A DNA stretch of 64,000 nucleotides from NCEH01 sp002257205 (GTDB lineage: Bacteria > Pseudomonadota > Alphaproteobacteria > Rhizobiales > Xanthobacteraceae), in the NCBI RefSeq assembly GCF_043195105.1, contig NZ_JBAFWO010000003.1, one strand, 5' to 3'. Below are positions 31,104 to 39,684 of the stretch, piece after piece (the stretch's first letter is position 1; each line of letters opens with the position of its first letter). The position numbers and the translations under genes are program-made. The notes beneath the pieces are model-generated. The model was not told where the DNA came from. It worked only from the letters and a program-made list of their open reading frames with translations, and ran no database searches.

Positions 31104-34073
31104 ATGACTGATCGCGCGCCCCCTCCCCGCATGCCCTCTTCGCCGTCCGAGCGCCGAGATGCCCGTCTGCTTTCCGTACGCGGCGCGCGCGAGCACAATT
31201 TGAAGAACGTCGACCTGGATATCCCCCGCGATAGCCTCGTCGTTTTCACGGGCCTGTCCGGCTCTGGAAAATCCTCGCTTGCCTTCGACACGATCTATGC
31301 TGAGGGCCAGCGGCGCTATGTGGAAAGCCTCTCGGCCTATGCCCGCCAGTTCTTGGAGATGATGCAGAAGCCGGACGTCGACCAGATCGACGGCCTCTCG
31401 CCCGCAATTTCCATCGAGCAGAAGACCACCTCGAAGAACCCGCGCTCCACCGTGGGCACGGTGACCGAGATCTACGACTATATGCGCCTGCTCTGGGCGC
31501 GGGTCGGCATCCCCTATTCGCCCGCCACCGGCCTGCCCATCGAGAGCCAGACCGTATCCCAGATGGTGGATCGTGTGCTGGCCCTGCCCGAAGGCTCCCG
31601 GCTTTATCTGCTGGCGCCGGTGGTGCGCGGGCGCAAGGGCGAATATCGCAAGGAACTGGCGGAGTTCCTGAAGAAGGGCTTCCAGCGCGTGAAGCTCGAT
31701 GGCACGTTCCACGAGATCGCCGAGGCGCCCGCGCTGGACAAGAAGTTCAAGCACGACATCGATGTGGTGGTAGATCGCCTAGTGGTGCGGGGCGATATCG
31801 CGACCCGCCTCGCCGACAGTTTCGAAACCGCGCTTGGGCTCGCCGACGGCATCGCCGTGGTCGAATTCGCCGACGAGAAGGACGAGGACGGCGCGCCCAA
31901 GCGCATCATGTTCTCGGAAAAGTTCGCCTGCCCGGTCTCCGGCTTCACCATTTCGGAAATCGAGCCGCGGCTGTTCTCGTTTAACAATCCGTTCGGCGCC
32001 TGCCCGGCCTGCGACGGGCTCGGCGTCGAGCAGACCATTGATCCCGATCTCGTGGTGCCGGACAAATCCCGCACCCTGAAGCAGGGCGCCATCGCCCCTT
32101 GGGCGAAATCCACCTCGCCTTATTATGGGCAGACGCTGGACGCGCTCGCCAAGCATTACAAATTCAAGCTCACGGTGCCGTTCGCCGACCTGCCGGAAAA
32201 GGCGCGGGACGTGATTCTCTACGGCTCCGGCGAGGAGCAGATCGCCTTCGCCTATGACGACGGCCTGCGCGCCTACGAGACCCACAAGACCTTCGAAGGC
32301 ATCGTGCGCAATCTCGACCGGCGCTGGAAGGAAACCGAAAGCGACTGGGCGCGCGAGGAGATTTCGAAATATTTCTCCACCGTGCCCTGCGCGGTCTGCC
32401 ACGGCTATCGCCTGAAGCCGGAGGCTTTGGCGGTGAAGGTCGGCGGCATGCATGCCGGCGAGGCTGGCGCGCTGTCCGTGCGCGCCGCGAGCGCATGGTT
32501 CGAGGCGCTGCCCGCGTTGCTGAGCGCGAAGCAGAACGAGATCGCGGTGCGTATCCTCAAGGAGATCCGCGACCGGCTGCGCTTCCTGATGGACGTGGGG
32601 CTGGAATATCTCACCCTCGCCCGCTCCTCCGGCACGCTGTCCGGCGGTGAGAGCCAGCGCATCCGCCTTGCGTCCCAGATCGGTTCCGGCCTCTCCGGCG
32701 TGCTCTATGTGCTGGACGAGCCGTCCATCGGCCTGCACCAGCGCGACAACGCGCGCCTGCTCGAGACGCTGAAGCGCCTGCGGGAGCTGGGCAATACCGT
32801 GATCGTGGTCGAGCATGACGAGGACGCCATCCTTGCCGCCGATTATGTGGTGGACGTCGGCCCCGGCGCTGGGGTGCATGGCGGGCGCATCGTCTCCCAG
32901 GGCACGCCGGCGCAGGTCATGGCTGACCCCAATTCGCTGACCGGACAATATCTCACCGGCGCCCTGTCCGTGGGCGTCCCGACGCGCCGCCAGCCGAACC
33001 CGCGCAAGATGCTCGCGGTGGTCGGCGCGCGCGGCAACAATCTGAAGAATGTGCGGGCGGAGATCCCGCTCGGCCTGTTCACGTGCGTGACCGGTGTTTC
33101 GGGCGGGGGCAAATCCACGCTGCTCATTGACACCTTATACAAGGCCGTGGCGCGGCGGCTGAACAATGCGAGCGAAGCGCCGGCCCCGTTCGACAAGCTG
33201 GAGGGGCTGGAGCATCTCGACAAGGTCATCGACATCGATCAGTCGCCCATCGGCCGCACGCCGCGATCCAATCCGGCCACCTATACCGGCGCCTTCACGC
33301 CCATGCGCGAATGGTTTTCCGGCCTGCCGGAGGCCAAGGCGCGCGGCTATGGACCGGGCCGCTTCTCCTTCAACGTCAAGGGCGGGCGCTGCGAGGCCTG
33401 CCAGGGCGACGGCGTCATCAAGATCGAGATGCATTTTCTGCCCGACGTGTACGTGACCTGCGACGTCTGCAAGGGCAAGCGCTACAATCGCGAGACGCTG
33501 GAAGTCACCTTCAAGGACAAATCCATCGCCGACGTGCTCGATATGACGGTGGACGAGGGCGCCGATTTCTTCAAGGCGGTGCCGAGCGTGCGCGAGAAGC
33601 TGGAGACGCTCTCGCGGGTCGGGCTCGGCTATATCAAGGTCGGCCAGCAGGCCAATACGCTTTCGGGCGGCGAGGCGCAGCGGGTGAAGCTGGCCAAGGA
33701 ATTGTCCAAGCGCGCCACGGGGCGCACTCTCTATATCCTGGACGAGCCCACCACCGGCCTGCATTTCCATGATGTGGCGAAGTTGCTGGAGGTGCTCCAC
33801 GAACTGGTGGAGCAGGGCAACACCGTGGCAGTGATCGAGCACAATCTCGAGGTCATCAAGACCGCCGACTGGGTGATCGACATCGGCCCGGAGGGCGGAG
33901 ACGGCGGCGGTGAAATCGTGGCGGTGGGTCCGCCCGAGGAAATCGCCCGCTCGAAACGGTCCCACACGGGCGCCTTCCTGGCGGAGGTTCTGGCGCGGCG
34001 CCCCATGAAATCCAAGGTTCCGGCGCTGCCGCCGAAGGTCAGGCGCGGCCGGCGGCAGGCGGCGGCGGAGTAA
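31104..34073 (+). CDS. uvrA: Excinuclease ABC subunit A
   Basis: UvrA is the damage sensor of nucleotide excision repair; a dimer loads UvrB at lesions. The ~989-residue protein has two ABC ATPase halves. Walker A is FTGLSGSGKSSLAFDTIYAEGQ near residue 50 and, in the second half, TGVSGGGKSTLLIDTLYK. The ABC signatures are GTLSGGESQRI and NTLSGGEAQRV. Zinc-finger cysteines appear in CPACDGLG, CAVCHGYR and CEACQGDG...CDVCKGKR. The start is uncertain between 31104 and 31131. It is divergent from ssb with a shared LexA box. The C-terminal ~20 residues are Lys/Arg-rich. Confidence 0.98.
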   Translation: MTDRAPPPRMPSSPSERRDARLLSVRGAREHNLKNVDLDIPRDSLVVFTGLSGSGKSSLAFDTIYAEGQRRYVESLSAYARQFLEMMQKPDVDQIDGLSPAISIEQKTTSKNPRSTVGTVTEIYDYMRLLWARVGIPYSPATGLPIESQTVSQMVDRVLALPEGSRLYLLAPVVRGRKGEYRKELAEFLKKGFQRVKLDGTFHEIAEAPALDKKFKHDIDVVVDRLVVRGDIATRLADSFETALGLADGIAVVEFADEKDEDGAPKRIMFSEKFACPVSGFTISEIEPRLFSFNNPFGACPACDGLGVEQTIDPDLVVPDKSRTLKQGAIAPWAKSTSPYYGQTLDALAKHYKFKLTVPFADLPEKARDVILYGSGEEQIAFAYDDGLRAYETHKTFEGIVRNLDRRWKETESDWAREEISKYFSTVPCAVCHGYRLKPEALAVKVGGMHAGEAGALSVRAASAWFEALPALLSAKQNEIAVRILKEIRDRLRFLMDVGLEYLTLARSSGTLSGGESQRIRLASQIGSGLSGVLYVLDEPSIGLHQRDNARLLETLKRLRELGNTVIVVEHDEDAILAADYVVDVGPGAGVHGGRIVSQGTPAQVMADPNSLTGQYLTGALSVGVPTRRQPNPRKMLAVVGARGNNLKNVRAEIPLGLFTCVTGVSGGGKSTLLIDTLYKAVARRLNNASEAPAPFDKLEGLEHLDKVIDIDQSPIGRTPRSNPATYTGAFTPMREWFSGLPEAKARGYGPGRFSFNVKGGRCEACQGDGVIKIEMHFLPDVYVTCDVCKGKRYNRETLEVTFKDKSIADVLDMTVDEGADFFKAVPSVREKLETLSRVGLGYIKVGQQANTLSGGEAQRVKLAKELSKRATGRTLYILDEPTTGLHFHDVAKLLEVLHELVEQGNTVAVIEHNLEVIKTADWVIDIGPEGGDGGGEIVAVGPPEEIARSKRSHTGAFLAEVLARRPMKSKVPALPPKVRRGRRQAAAE

Positions 34074-34407
34074 GCCGCCACCGGTTTTCCCAGCTAAGAT
34101 CAAGGTCGGGCTTCATCCCGCCGGCACAATGATGCAGTGCAACGGCGGTGGGCGGTTGGGCGCGCTTTACCCTCCGGGCGAACCGGCGGGTGCACGCGAT
34201 CGTCGATTGGCGGCCCCCGCGAAAAGCCTTGGAGTTGGGCATTTCTAGCCATGCGCCTGCCACAAAAGTTATCAGCTGGTATAAATTATATGCGATTGCC
34301 GCAATGCTGCGTTGCGGCAACATGCATTGGCTATGGCTCCGAACAGGCTTATCTCTTCCCCAACGATGCGGAGCACGAAAGTGCCGGCCGCACAAAGGAG
34401 AGAAATC
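34074..34407. other. Promoter region upstream of the DUF1127 gene
   Basis: The 334 bases after uvrA contain an AT-rich stretch, GGTATAAATTATATG (about 34278-34292), and the inverted repeat at 34296-34320. I see no gene. The long non-coding upstream region is usual for DUF1127 genes, which tend to be strongly regulated. Confidence 0.5.
34296..34320. repeat. Perfect inverted repeat in the DUF1127 promoter region
   Basis: TTGCCGCAA-N7-TTGCGGCAA gives 9-bp perfect arms, 88 bases before the DUF1127 start and just after a TATAAAT-like stretch. It could be a regulator binding site or a hairpin in the 5' untranslated region. Confidence 0.6.
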
Positions 34408-34569
34408 ATGTTGCTTTGGGGTCTTCTTGCCCGCCAGGTTCGCCGTTGGCAGGCTTATAATCGTACGGTTGCCGAACTGTCCCAGCTCGATGACCGCGCG
34501 CTTGGCGATATAAATGTCAGCCGCTCGGAAATCCGTTCTATCGCGCGTCAGGCGTCCCTCGCCGCCTGA
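34408..34569 (+). CDS. Small DUF1127 protein
   Basis: This 53-residue arginine-rich protein of the DUF1127 family has RRWQAYNRTVAELSQLDDRALGDINVSRSEIRSIAR covering most of it, ending SLAA. Members in rhizobia and Brucella affect stress responses, phosphate or carbon metabolism and RNA turnover, often under a LysR regulator. A strong ribosome site (AAAGGAGAG) and a terminator right after the stop show a stand-alone, probably abundant transcript. Confidence 0.88.
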   Translation: MLLWGLLARQVRRWQAYNRTVAELSQLDDRALGDINVSRSEIRSIARQASLAA

Positions 34570-34591
34570 TCCGTCCGCCTAGACGGACGAC

Positions 34592-34618
34592 AAGGGCCCC
34601 CGATTCGGGGGCCTTTTT
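34592..34618 (+). terminator. Rho-independent terminator after the DUF1127 gene
   Basis: GGCCCCC-GATTC-GGGGGCC (34595-34601 / 34607-34613) is followed by TTTTT, 25 bases past the stop codon. Confidence 0.88.
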
Positions 34619-34782
34619 CGTTTGAGGGGCGTTTTTCCCCCATTCCGGCGATGTCGCGGAGGGATGACGCGTGCGCGCATCTTGAAGCTGCCGCCATGTT
34701 CGGGCATTGAGCCAGATCGGCTTTTCGGGCGCGCTTCAGGCGGCCCCGCACCGGGATGCTTTGCCCGGTTTCAGGACGGCTC

Positions 34783-36192
34783 ATGACGGAACAACGCGTG
34801 GTGCATGTGATCGGTGGCGGCCTCGCCGGCTCGGAAGCGGCGTGGCAACTGGCGACGCGCGGGGTGCCGGTGGTGCTGCACGAAATGCGCCCGGTGCGCA
34901 CCACGGAAGCGCATCACACGCAGGCCTTGGCGGAATTGGTGTGCTCCAATTCCTTTCGCTCGGACGATCCCAAGGGCAATGCCGTGGGCGTCCTCCATGC
35001 GGAGATGCGCCGCGCCGGCTCGCTGATCCTGAAATGCGCGGACGCCAATCAGGTGCCGGCGGGCGGCGCGCTCGCCGTGGACCGTGTGGGTTTTGCGGAA
35101 GCGGTGACGGCGGCGCTCGAATCCCATCCGCTGGTGGAAATCCGCCGCGAGGAAATCGCCGGCCTGCCGCCCTCGGAGTGGGACAAGGTGATCATCGCCA
35201 CCGGCCCCCTCACCTCGCCGGCTCTGGCGCAATCGGTGCTGGAGCTGACGGGCGAGACCGCCCTCGCCTTCTTCGACGCCATCGCGCCGATCGTTCATTT
35301 CGACAGCATCGACATGAGCAAGGCCTGGTTCCAGTCGCGATACGACAAGGTTGGCCCCGGCGGCACGGGCGCCGACTATATCAATTGCCCGCTCGACAAG
35401 GACCAGTACGAGGCCTTCATCGACGCCCTGCTGGCCGGAGAGAAGGCACCGCTCCGCGATTTCGAAGCCAAGACGCCCTATTTCGACGGCTGCTTGCCCA
35501 TCGAGGTGATGGCAGAACGCGGGCGCGAGACCCTACGCTTCGGCCCGATGAAGCCGGTCGGCCTGACCAATCCCAATGCGCCGGACGTGAAGGCCCACGC
35601 CATCATCCAACTGCGCCAGGATAACAAGCTCGGCACGCTCTATAATATGGTGGGCTTCCAGACCAAGCTGAAGTACGGCGAGCAGGTGCGGGTGTTCCGC
35701 ACCATTCCCGGACTGGAGAATGCCGAGTTCGCCCGCCTCGGCGGCCTGCACCGCAACACTTATCTCAATTCGCCGCGCCTGCTGGACGGCACGCTGCGCC
35801 TGAAGGCCGATCCGCGCTTGCGCTTCGCCGGCCAGATCACCGGCTGCGAAGGCTATGTGGAAAGCGCGGCCGTCGGCCTGCTGGCTGGACGCTTTGCCGC
35901 AGCTGAGCGGCGGGGGGAGGAACTGAGCCTGCCGCCACTGACCACGGCCCATGGGGCGCTGCTCGCCCATATTACCGGCGGCCATATCGAGACCATCGAC
36001 TCCGGCCCACGCTCGTTCCAGCCCATGAACATCAATTTCGGCCTGTTCCCTCCGCTTGAAATCAATCCCAAGGGGGAGGACGGAAAGCGTCTGCGCGGCA
36101 CGGAAAAGACCCTGGCGAAAAAGCACGCCATCGCCGCGCGCGCGCTCGCGGACCTGGATGCCTGGCTCGACAGCCCGGCCGAGGCGGCTTAA
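34783..36192 (+). CDS. trmFO: tRNA uridine-54 C5-methyltransferase (folate/FAD-dependent)
   Basis: TrmFO uses methylene-tetrahydrofolate and FADH2 to form ribothymidine at position 54 of tRNA. The 469-residue protein begins with the dinucleotide fold VVHVIGGGLAGSEAAWQLA, then HEMRP, the LVCSNSFRSDD motif and the conserved YINCPLDKDQYEAF. IEVMAERGRETLRFGPMKPVGL and LGGLHRNTYLNSP lie in the middle. The start at 34783 has AGGACGG upstream. The kinase-like gene follows 10 bases after the stop and is probably co-transcribed. Confidence 0.96.
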   Translation: MTEQRVVHVIGGGLAGSEAAWQLATRGVPVVLHEMRPVRTTEAHHTQALAELVCSNSFRSDDPKGNAVGVLHAEMRRAGSLILKCADANQVPAGGALAVDRVGFAEAVTAALESHPLVEIRREEIAGLPPSEWDKVIIATGPLTSPALAQSVLELTGETALAFFDAIAPIVHFDSIDMSKAWFQSRYDKVGPGGTGADYINCPLDKDQYEAFIDALLAGEKAPLRDFEAKTPYFDGCLPIEVMAERGRETLRFGPMKPVGLTNPNAPDVKAHAIIQLRQDNKLGTLYNMVGFQTKLKYGEQVRVFRTIPGLENAEFARLGGLHRNTYLNSPRLLDGTLRLKADPRLRFAGQITGCEGYVESAAVGLLAGRFAAAERRGEELSLPPLTTAHGALLAHITGGHIETIDSGPRSFQPMNINFGLFPPLEINPKGEDGKRLRGTEKTLAKKHAIAARALADLDAWLDSPAEAA

Positions 36193-36201
36193 GAGGCGCA
36201 C

Positions 36202-37305
36202 ATGCCCAGGCACCTGCGCCCTTTCACCCCGGTCGAGCACAAGGCCGACCTCGCCCGCTTCACCGTGGATACCGTGCTCAAGCGCGACGTATTCTCGACC
36301 GTCGAGCGCGGCACCTGGATCGACCAGTCAGGCGCGGAACATCCCGCCGTTCTGCGTCGGTGGAATGCAGTCTCGCCCTGGTTCTTTCCGATCGCCGCGC
36401 GTCTCGCCGCCGGCGAGGTGAAGGCCCTGGAACGCGTCAGCGCCACGGGCGTCACCACGCCCCTTCTGGCGGTGGGGCGTCGCTTCCTGGTGCGCGGGTG
36501 GATCGAGGGGGCGCCGCTGCAAATCGCGCGGCCCTATGGCGATCTCGGATTCTTCCGGTCCGCCAAGGCGGCGCTGCGCACGCTGCATGCTGCGGGTTTC
36601 GCCCATAACGACCTCGCCAAGCAGCAGAATTGGCTGCGCGGCGCGGATGGCGAGGCTTGGCTGATGGATTTCCAGCTGGCGCTGCCGATATCGCGCCGCT
36701 CGCGGCTGGGCCGCATCCTCGCCTATGAGGACGTGCGCCATCTGCTCAAGCACAAGCGCACCTATTGCCCCAACGCGCTGACCGCGCGCGAACGCAAGAT
36801 GCTGGCGACGAAGAGCGGCTTTGCCCGCGTGTGGATGGCCACCGGCAAGCGGGTCTACCGCTTCGTGACCCGCCGGCTCATGTCCTATTCGGATACCGAA
36901 GGACGCGGGCCGCGCGTGACGCAGGTGGGGCCGCGCATCGCGGAGGCGCTGCTGGCCCATCCGGCGGTGAGCGACGTGCACATGGCGGATTTCCAGACGC
37001 TTGGCGGCAAGGTCGGCCTCTATGCCTTCGTCGAGGCGAGCGGCGATCTGACCGCCGAGGCGCTGCGCGCCCATTTGGCCACGGCCTTGCCCGACCGCTC
37101 GCATCTCGACCATTTGCAACTCGTGCCGTTGCTGCCGCGCGATAATAATGGCGTGGTGCGGGACGATTTGCTGCTGCTGGTGGCGCGTAACCAGATCGAG
37201 ATGCTGGAAAGCCTCTCCGGCTCGCAGGTCACCCGCGAGCTGGTGGATCAGATCGCGCGCGGCAGGCTCAACCTTACCGACCGGATAACGCGGCCGGCGG
37301 CTTGA
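36202..37305 (+). CDS. Kinase-like protein fused to an ANL C-terminal-like domain
   Basis: This 367-residue protein has two parts. Residues about 25-230 look like a divergent RIO/lipopolysaccharide-kinase-like fold: a possible nucleotide-lysine strand reads AVLRRW with Arg in place of Lys, the catalytic loop is FAHNDLAKQQNWL (D137, N143), and the metal Asp is in LMDFQLAL (D156). Residues about 243-327 resemble the C-terminal domain of acyl-CoA synthetases: RIAEALLAHPAVSDVHM, VGLYAFVE, LTAEALRAHLATALPD, then VPLLPRDNNGVVRDDLL. The catalytic Lys of PxxxxGK is Val318. Both parts are by-eye fold guesses. It is 10 bases after trmFO and overlaps the next, convergent gene by 32 bases. Confidence 0.6.
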   Translation: MPRHLRPFTPVEHKADLARFTVDTVLKRDVFSTVERGTWIDQSGAEHPAVLRRWNAVSPWFFPIAARLAAGEVKALERVSATGVTTPLLAVGRRFLVRGWIEGAPLQIARPYGDLGFFRSAKAALRTLHAAGFAHNDLAKQQNWLRGADGEAWLMDFQLALPISRRSRLGRILAYEDVRHLLKHKRTYCPNALTARERKMLATKSGFARVWMATGKRVYRFVTRRLMSYSDTEGRGPRVTQVGPRIAEALLAHPAVSDVHMADFQTLGGKVGLYAFVEASGDLTAEALRAHLATALPDRSHLDHLQLVPLLPRDNNGVVRDDLLLLVARNQIEMLESLSGSQVTRELVDQIARGRLNLTDRITRPAA

Positions 37306-38194
37306 TCCAGTCGCGGCCGGCGCGCGCCTTCGCGGCCGCGCGCCACAGCGTCCAGGCCCGCACAAAGGGCGGAAGACCGACGATGCGGGTGAACGGATCG
37401 CCGGCCCGCGCCAGCGCCTTCATGTCACCGGCGACCAACGCCAGCGGCAAAAAGGCGGGTACCGCCTGCGCTGGCACGCGCGGCAAAGCGGCGTGCGCCG
37501 CCTTCAAGTGATGGGCCACCCGCGCGCGCAATTCGGCGAGCACAGCGGCAATGCCGGGACCCGCTTTTCGCCTCACCACATCCTCGCGTGTGAGGCCATG
37601 GCGCTGGAGCACGTCGAGCGGCAGAAAGCACTGGCCGCGCGCCGCATGCAGCGGCAGCGCCCGCATCAGGCCGGTGAGCGCGATCGCCACCCCCGCATGG
37701 CCGGCCGCATCGGCGAGGGCGGGATCGGCGCGGCCCAGAAGGATCGTCGCGCCGAGCTGGATCAGCACCGACGAGGTTTCACCCGCATAGCCCTCCAGGT
37801 CGTGGAGCGTGGGCATGGCATCGTCATAAAGATCGAAGGTGCGGGCATCGATCAGGTTCAGCAGAGCGCCGCGCGGCAGGTCGCAGACGGCGATGGTGTC
37901 GAGCATGGCTGCCGCGACCGGATGGCCGGAAACATCGCCACGTCCCAGCCCCTCGATGATTTCGCGCCACCATTGCAGGCGCATTTCACCGGGCAGCGCC
38001 TCGCGCACCACCTCGCGGACCCGCGCCACTTCCAGGTTGAAGGCATAGAGCGCCATAAGGTGGCGGCGGGGCGCCGAGGCGGCGAACAAAGCGGCGAGAA
38101 ATCGGTCGCGGTCGTGAGCGCGAATGAGATCGGCGCAATGGGAATAGGCGGTTTCCAGATCAGGCGCAGCGAATGCGCCGGAATCTTCGCTCAT
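37274..38194 (-). CDS. Squalene/phytoene synthase-like protein, NDUFAF6 type
   Basis: This 306-residue protein has the trans-isoprenyl-diphosphate synthase fold. Its first aspartate-rich motif is lost (YAFNLEVARVRE at 50-61 instead of RxxDDxxD), while the second region DARTFDLYDD (116-125) keeps several Asp. GEMRLQWWREIIEG and YAGETSSVLIQLG are typical of the NDUFAF6 branch. The human homologue assists assembly of respiratory complex I; enzymatic activity is not expected. It is the last gene of yajC-secD-secF-Mth938-NDUFAF6, 16 bases after the Mth938-like gene. Confidence 0.8.
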   Translation of the reverse strand: MSEDSGAFAAPDLETAYSHCADLIRAHDRDRFLAALFAASAPRRHLMALYAFNLEVARVREVVREALPGEMRLQWWREIIEGLGRGDVSGHPVAAAMLDTIAVCDLPRGALLNLIDARTFDLYDDAMPTLHDLEGYAGETSSVLIQLGATILLGRADPALADAAGHAGVAIALTGLMRALPLHAARGQCFLPLDVLQRHGLTREDVVRRKAGPGIAAVLAELRARVAHHLKAAHAALPRVPAQAVPAFLPLALVAGDMKALARAGDPFTRIVGLPPFVRAWTLWRAAAKARAGRDWIKPPAALSGR

Positions 38195-38210
38195 GACGCG
38201 CCTCAAGGTC

Positions 38211-38591
38211 TCAGAATGCGATCAACGCCGCGCCCACGCGCCGGCCTTCGGCCAGCAGCACATTATAGGTGGAGGCGGCGGCCGGCGTCGGCATAAGTTC
38301 AAAGCGCAGGTGCGCTGCGCGCAACCGCTCCTTCAGCCGCTCCGGCAGATGCGCCGGATCGCGGCCCGTGCCCAGGAACAGCAGCTCGAACGCCTTGGCT
38401 TCCGCGATGATCGGCGCGAGTGCCGCCGCATCGAGGGAGGAGAAGGTCTCGACCGCCCAGGGCCGGATCCCGGACGGCAGTGCCAGGATCGACCCTGAAT
38501 GGGACATGCCGGAAAAATGAAAGAAACGGTCCCCATAGCCGTCGATGGGAACCTGGCGGGGCAGGAACGCCTCGGTTTTCTGCTCCGCCAT
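38211..38591 (-). CDS. Mth938-domain protein, NDUFAF3-like
   Basis: This 126-residue protein of the Mth938/DUF498 family includes NDUFAF3, a mitochondrial complex I assembly factor. The domain runs throughout: VPIDGYGDRFFHFSGMSHSGSILALPSGIRPW, then FELLFLGTGRDPAHLP and MPTPAAASTYNVLLAEGRRVGAALIAF. It lies 18 bases downstream of secF and upstream of the NDUFAF6-like gene, so both putative complex I factors share the Sec accessory operon. No catalytic residues are recognised. Confidence 0.85.
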   Translation of the reverse strand: MAEQKTEAFLPRQVPIDGYGDRFFHFSGMSHSGSILALPSGIRPWAVETFSSLDAAALAPIIAEAKAFELLFLGTGRDPAHLPERLKERLRAAHLRFELMPTPAAASTYNVLLAEGRRVGAALIAF

Positions 38592-38609
38592 CTTGGGCCG
38601 CCTCGCCTG

Positions 38610-39671
38610 CTATTTGCGCGGCTTGCCGCGCGAGCGTGCGCGACTCGCCGAGGGAACGGGTGCGGGCTTCGGCGCATCGGGGGTGGCTGGCAGGATTTCC
38701 GCCTCCTCCGTCAAGGGCGCCATCACTTCATCGACCCGCGCGGCGATGCCCTGCGGCTTCTTCTCGCCCTCCACCGCGCTGGGGCGTAGGCCAAGGTGAA
38801 TCAGCATCGGCGCCGCGACGAAGATGGTGGAATAGGTGCCAACGATGATGCCCACTGCCATGGCGAGGGAGAAGCCGCGCAGCACTTCCCCGCCGAAGAA
38901 ATAAAGCGCCAGCGTCGCCAGGAAGGTGGTGAGGGAGACGATGATAGTCCGCGAGAAGGTCGCGTTCACCGAGAGGTCGAGCATCTCCGGCAGGGGGATG
39001 CGCTTATAGCGGCGCAGCATCTCGCGGATACGATCATACACCACGACCGTATCGTTGAGCGAATAGCCCATGATGGTGAGGATGGCGGCGATCGAGGTCA
39101 GATCGAAATCGATCCCGAGAATCGAATAGATCGCCAGCGTCACGAAGATATCGTGCGCCGTGGTGGCAATAGCGCCCACCGCGAACTGCCATTCGAAGCG
39201 GAACCACAGATAGACCAGCACCGCCACCGCGCCCAGCAGCAGGGCGATGATGGACTGGCGCACCAGCTCCGCCGACACGCTCGGGCCCACCGTCTCCACC
39301 CGGCGGATGGTGTAGTCCGTGCCCAGGGCGGAGGAGATCTTGCCGACGATCGCCTGCTGGGCGGCATCAGAGGTGCCGGCCTCGCCGACGCGGATCAGCA
39401 CGTCGCGGGGGGAACCGAATTCCTGGATCTGGACATCGCCCAGCTCGAGGTCGCCGAGATGTTCGCGCAGGCCGGAAATGTCGGCCGCCGCCTGGCTGGT
39501 CTGCGCCTCCACCAGCGTGCCGCCCCGGAAATCAATGCCGAGGTTGAAGCCGAAGGTGGCGAAGCACACGAGAGCCAGCACCATCGCCGCCGCCGAAAGC
39601 GGAAAGGTGACATGGCGCAGGCGCATGAAACCGAAGTGGGTCTGCGCCGGGATATAATCGATCAAAGGCAT
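38610..39671 (-). CDS. secF: Protein translocase subunit SecF
   Basis: SecF pairs with SecD in the inner membrane and uses the proton gradient to help pull exported proteins through SecYEG. The 353-residue protein has six helices, the periplasmic P1 start FNLGIDFRGGTLVEAQTS and the conserved loop IMGYSLNDTVVVYDRIRE. ATFSRTIIVSLTTFLATLALYFFGG follows. A basic, Ala/Pro-rich tail of about 50 residues extends beyond the last helix. It follows secD with a 13-base gap. Confidence 0.97.
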   Translation of the reverse strand: MPLIDYIPAQTHFGFMRLRHVTFPLSAAAMVLALVCFATFGFNLGIDFRGGTLVEAQTSQAAADISGLREHLGDLELGDVQIQEFGSPRDVLIRVGEAGTSDAAQQAIVGKISSALGTDYTIRRVETVGPSVSAELVRQSIIALLLGAVAVLVYLWFRFEWQFAVGAIATTAHDIFVTLAIYSILGIDFDLTSIAAILTIMGYSLNDTVVVYDRIREMLRRYKRIPLPEMLDLSVNATFSRTIIVSLTTFLATLALYFFGGEVLRGFSLAMAVGIIVGTYSTIFVAAPMLIHLGLRPSAVEGEKKPQGIAARVDEVMAPLTEEAEILPATPDAPKPAPVPSASRARSRGKPRK

Positions 39672-39684
39672 TTACGGCGCACCT

